Shown piece after piece: positions 61,367 through 64,000 of a stretch of 64,000 bases of DNA (position 1 is its first letter; each line of letters opens with the position of its first letter). This DNA comes from CALJFL01 sp039964455. GTDB taxonomy: Bacteria > Pseudomonadota > Gammaproteobacteria > Pseudomonadales > Halieaceae. A program made the translations under genes and the position numbers. The notes under the pieces are model-generated. The model had not been told where the DNA came from and made no database searches. It saw nothing but the letters and a program-made list of their open reading frames with translations. Location: the NCBI GenBank assembly GCA_039964455.1, contig JBDVXK010000016.1:62001-126000 (forward strand). Direction: 5' to 3'.

Positions 61367-62296
61367 ATGGCGAATTCAGTCGCATTAATCGGTGAGTGCA
61401 TGCTGGAGCTGAGTCGTCAGCCCGACATGCGCCCATCGGGTAGCCTGCCCATGCAGTTGGCCTATGGAGGCGACACACTCAACTTCGCGGTATACCTGGC
61501 TAGGCAGGGCACGGCTGTTGATTATGTAACGGCTCTTGGCGATGACCCGCTGAGTGATTGGATGGTGGAGCAATGGCAGGGTGAGGGCGTGGGCTGTGAC
61601 TTTGTGCAGCGCGAACCTGGCGCTGTGCCAGGTATGTACCTGATTGAAACCGACGATGAGGGTGAGCGCTCCTTCTTCTACTGGCGTGACAATGCGCCGG
61701 CCCGCAGGTTGCTCGATGATGAGGCCAGGGCAAGGGCGTTGTTTGCAGCGCTGGATGATCACGCTTACCTGGGTCTTTCGGGCATCACGCTTGCGATACT
61801 CAACGATAGTTCCCGCCAACTGCTGTTCGAATTACTGTCTGACTATAGAAGCAGGGGTGGCAAGGTTGTTTTCGACAGCAACTATCGCCCGGCGCTTTGG
61901 CCAAGCGTGGAGGCAACGCGCTCGGCCTATGAAGCCATGTATCGCTTAACAGATATCGCATTGCCTACCATGGAAGACGAGCAGGCTGTTTTTGCTGATG
62001 ATGACCAGGGTGAGCTTATCCTGCGGCTTCAATCGTGGGGTGTAAACGAGGTGGTACTAAAGATGGGCGAGTTGGGTTGCCTGGTTAGCGATAGCGCCGG
62101 CCTTGAATTGGTGCCCGCCAATGTTGTTACGGTAGTTGATACCACCTCTGCGGGTGATTCATTCAACGCCGGTTATCTCGCGGCACGCATTCAGGGAAAG
62201 GCCCCGGCTGAGGCCGCGAAAGCAGGGCACGCGGTGTCATCAATTGTTATCCAACATCGCGGTGCAATCATTCCAGTATCTGCGATGCCAGTGTGA
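61367..62296 (+). CDS. kdgK: 2-keto-3-deoxygluconate kinase
   Basis: A 309-residue PfkB-family sugar kinase. Signature 1 lies in LAYGGDTLNFAVYLARQG and signature 2 in VDTTSAGDSFNAGY, with catalytic Asp264. YYWRDNAPAR, here FFYWRDNAPARRL, is the KDG-kinase substrate segment. It phosphorylates KDG to KDPG, which Eda (eda, at 48.5-49.2 kb) cleaves. No strong ribosome site is visible before the ATG. Confidence 0.94.
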   Translation: MANSVALIGECMLELSRQPDMRPSGSLPMQLAYGGDTLNFAVYLARQGTAVDYVTALGDDPLSDWMVEQWQGEGVGCDFVQREPGAVPGMYLIETDDEGERSFFYWRDNAPARRLLDDEARARALFAALDDHAYLGLSGITLAILNDSSRQLLFELLSDYRSRGGKVVFDSNYRPALWPSVEATRSAYEAMYRLTDIALPTMEDEQAVFADDDQGELILRLQSWGVNEVVLKMGELGCLVSDSAGLELVPANVVTVVDTTSAGDSFNAGYLAARIQGKAPAEAAKAGHAVSSIVIQHRGAIIPVSAMPV

Positions 62297-62303
62297 AGTT
62301 GTC

Positions 62304-64000
62304 ATGAAAAAAATCTTACTTGTTGTAGCCGTAGTCTTTCTGGCCATCCTGGTATTCCGGGGTTTTGGCTCACCGGAGCATCCAAAGCTGATACTGACCA
62401 GCGATGGCCTGGACGATATAAGAAGTCATCTCGGTCAGGCGCCGCTGTTCGATACCAGCCTGGCGCGGGTGCGCCTGGAAGTTGATGCAGAAATCGCAGC
62501 CGGTATTGATACCCCGATTCCCAAGGATTTTTCGGGAGGCTACACCCACGAAAGGCATAAGCGTAACTACCTGATGGCGCAGCAGGCGGGCTTGCTGTTC
62601 CAGATACTGGAGGAACCGAAGTACGCTGAATATGTGCGTGACATGCTTTTTCAGTACGAGGCCATGTACCAGGGGTTACCGCTTCACCCCATGGAGCGCT
62701 CGTATGCGCGCGGGAAGCTCTTCTGGCAGTGCCTGAATGAAAGTGTGTGGCTGGTTCACATGAGTCAGGCCTATGACTCGATACATGACTGGCTGTCGGC
62801 TGATGAGCGCGAGAGCCTGGAAGCCAACCTGTTTCACCCCGTGGCCGATTTTATCTCCATAGAAAACCCGCAGTTCTACAACCGGATTCACAATCACAGC
62901 ACCTGGGCAAACGCCGCCGTTGGCATGATCGCGCTGGTGATGGACGACGAAGAGTTATTGCAGCGTGCGCTGTACGGCCTTGAGGATGATGGGCTGGAGC
63001 TGGGAGTAAAAGACGATGATGGCGGGTTTATCAAGGTTGAAGGACAGCTAGCGGGGTTCCTCGCAAACCTCGACGAATCATTCTCACCCGATGGCTACTA
63101 TACCGAAGGGCCCTATTACCAGCGCTACGCGATGTACCCGTTTCTTGTATTCGCCACTGCGCTGCATAATGCGAAGCCAGAGTTGGAAGCGCTCAAGCAT
63201 AAGGGCGGGGTACTGTTAAAGGCCGTTGATGCCTTGCTGAACCTGACCGATGCCGACGGAGAATTTTTCCCGATAAACGACGCCCAGAAAGGGATGTCTT
63301 ATCGGTCTGCTGAATTGGTGACAGCCGTCAATATCGCTTACTTTTATGGCCGGCAGGATCCGCAGTTGTTGAGTGTAGCCCAGGCGCAGGGCCAGGTTCT
63401 GCTGGATCAATCGGGACTCGCCGTGGCCAGGGCCATCCATAATGGTGATGCCCAGTCCTTCGCTAAAAAATCTGCTAATTTCACCGATGGTGCCGATGGC
63501 GAGCAGGGTGGACTTGCCATTCTGCGCTATGGCACCGAAGACCTTGCGGTTGTGTTCAAGTACGCGGCCCAGGGGCTGAGCCACGGCCACTACGACAAAC
63601 TGTCATTCTCCATGTTCGAGCGAGGCGAAGAAGTACTGCAAGACTACGGGCTGGTACGTTTCGTTAACATCGAACAGAAGGGTGGTGGCAACTACCTAGA
63701 CGAGAACGCAACCTGGGCCAAGCAGTCAATCGCCCACAACACGCTGGTGATAAACGAAACGTCGCATTTTGAGGGTAAATACGAAACGGGTAGCCAGCAT
63801 CACTCTGAGCTGTATTTTTTCGAGACAGACGACCCCAATGTGCAGGTTGTAAGTGGCACCGAGAGCAATGCGTATCCTGGAACGGAAATGCGCCGGACAT
63901 TGGCGCTGATCAAGGGCAAGAATTTCAAGGAGCCCTTCGTGCTAGACCTGTTGCAGGTTGACGCAAGCAATGAGCAGCAATACGACCTGCCGTTTTACTA
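62304..64000 (+). CDS. Alginate lyase family PL17 (oligoalginate lyase), 3' end outside window
   Basis: The frame opens at ATG 62304, 8 bases after the kdgK stop, and runs off the right edge (565 codons seen). The N terminus is one hydrophobic segment (KKILLVVAVVFLAILVF), a signal or anchor. An (alpha/alpha) toroid follows: DFSGGYTHERHKRNY, then NHSTWANAAVGM near residue 197 (Asn/His of the PL17 active site) and EGPYYQRYAMYPF near 268 (candidate catalytic Tyr). The heparinase II/III beta-sheet region begins with LSHGHYDKLSFSMF near 424. PL17 enzymes exolytically release unsaturated monouronate from alginate oligomers, the KdgF substrate. Confidence 0.92.
   Translation, partial: MKKILLVVAVVFLAILVFRGFGSPEHPKLILTSDGLDDIRSHLGQAPLFDTSLARVRLEVDAEIAAGIDTPIPKDFSGGYTHERHKRNYLMAQQAGLLFQILEEPKYAEYVRDMLFQYEAMYQGLPLHPMERSYARGKLFWQCLNESVWLVHMSQAYDSIHDWLSADERESLEANLFHPVADFISIENPQFYNRIHNHSTWANAAVGMIALVMDDEELLQRALYGLEDDGLELGVKDDDGGFIKVEGQLAGFLANLDESFSPDGYYTEGPYYQRYAMYPFLVFATALHNAKPELEALKHKGGVLLKAVDALLNLTDADGEFFPINDAQKGMSYRSAELVTAVNIAYFYGRQDPQLLSVAQAQGQVLLDQSGLAVARAIHNGDAQSFAKKSANFTDGADGEQGGLAILRYGTEDLAVVFKYAAQGLSHGHYDKLSFSMFERGEEVLQDYGLVRFVNIEQKGGGNYLDENATWAKQSIAHNTLVINETSHFEGKYETGSQHHSELYFFETDDPNVQVVSGTESNAYPGTEMRRTLALIKGKNFKEPFVLDLLQVDASNEQQYDLPFY

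Noticed and set aside
1..64000. CRISPR arrays, insertion sequences, prophage or integrase genes
   Set aside because: No regular spaced direct repeats and no transposase, integrase or phage structural proteins were found in any frame.

Overview
This window looks like chromosomal DNA of a marine, heterotrophic, Gram-negative gammaproteobacterium, perhaps of the Halieaceae/OM60-NOR5 or a neighbouring lineage. That placement is an inference from gene content. The supporting features are four-base gene overlaps, three large TonB-dependent receptors, an alginate degradation locus, photolyase/cryptochrome genes, Coq4, and a tmRNA-type sequence with a gammaproteobacterial 3' end. No complete RNA gene, CRISPR array, transposase or integrase was seen.

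Left part (1-14 kb): the C-terminal end of a penicillin-acylase family enzyme; a small cysteine-rich secreted protein; a light-dependent DNA repair block made of an FeS-type (6-4) photolyase, a 52-codon DUF2256 zinc-finger gene and a DASH cryptochrome; an Old Yellow Enzyme; and a group of TPR-sulfotransferase, TonB receptor and Asp/Asn-hydroxylase fused to a propeller-like domain. A Ddn-like oxidoreductase, a lipoprotein and a hotdog thioesterase follow.

Middle part (14-36 kb): a secreted gamma-glutamyltransferase and an aldo/keto reductase; a tightly overlapping operon of NCS1 permease, hydantoinase A-like protein, DUF917 protein and crotonase that probably handles a hydantoin-like cyclic amide; single genes including an NAD-binding/DUF2867 protein, a glutaredoxin-DinB fusion, Coq4 and an SSB-tailed DUF3127 protein; a TetR regulator near a perfect palindrome; an outer-membrane protein and two paralogous secreted metallo-beta-lactamase-fold hydrolases; and a four-gene ABC cassette pairing LolD/FtsX-type subunits with a ZnuA-like zinc lipoprotein.

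Right part (36-64 kb): a TonB receptor translationally coupled to a GH106-like glycosidase whose two halves appear circularly permuted; a CotH/VTC-polyphosphate polymerase/DUF4956/porin operon; a degenerate 3' end of ssrA (tmRNA) at about 46.0 kb; then the Entner-Doudoroff operon edd-eda-zwf-hexR, a GntR regulator and a nearly complete alginate pathway (TonB receptor, PL6 lyase, KdgF, MFS transporter, SDR reductase, HIBADH-family reductase, KdgK, and a PL17 lyase running off the end). Alginate would be cut to unsaturated uronate, linearised, reduced to KDG, phosphorylated to KDPG and split by Eda, so the two neighbouring operons form one route. The ssrA remnant at its left border suggests this block may have arrived as a genomic island.
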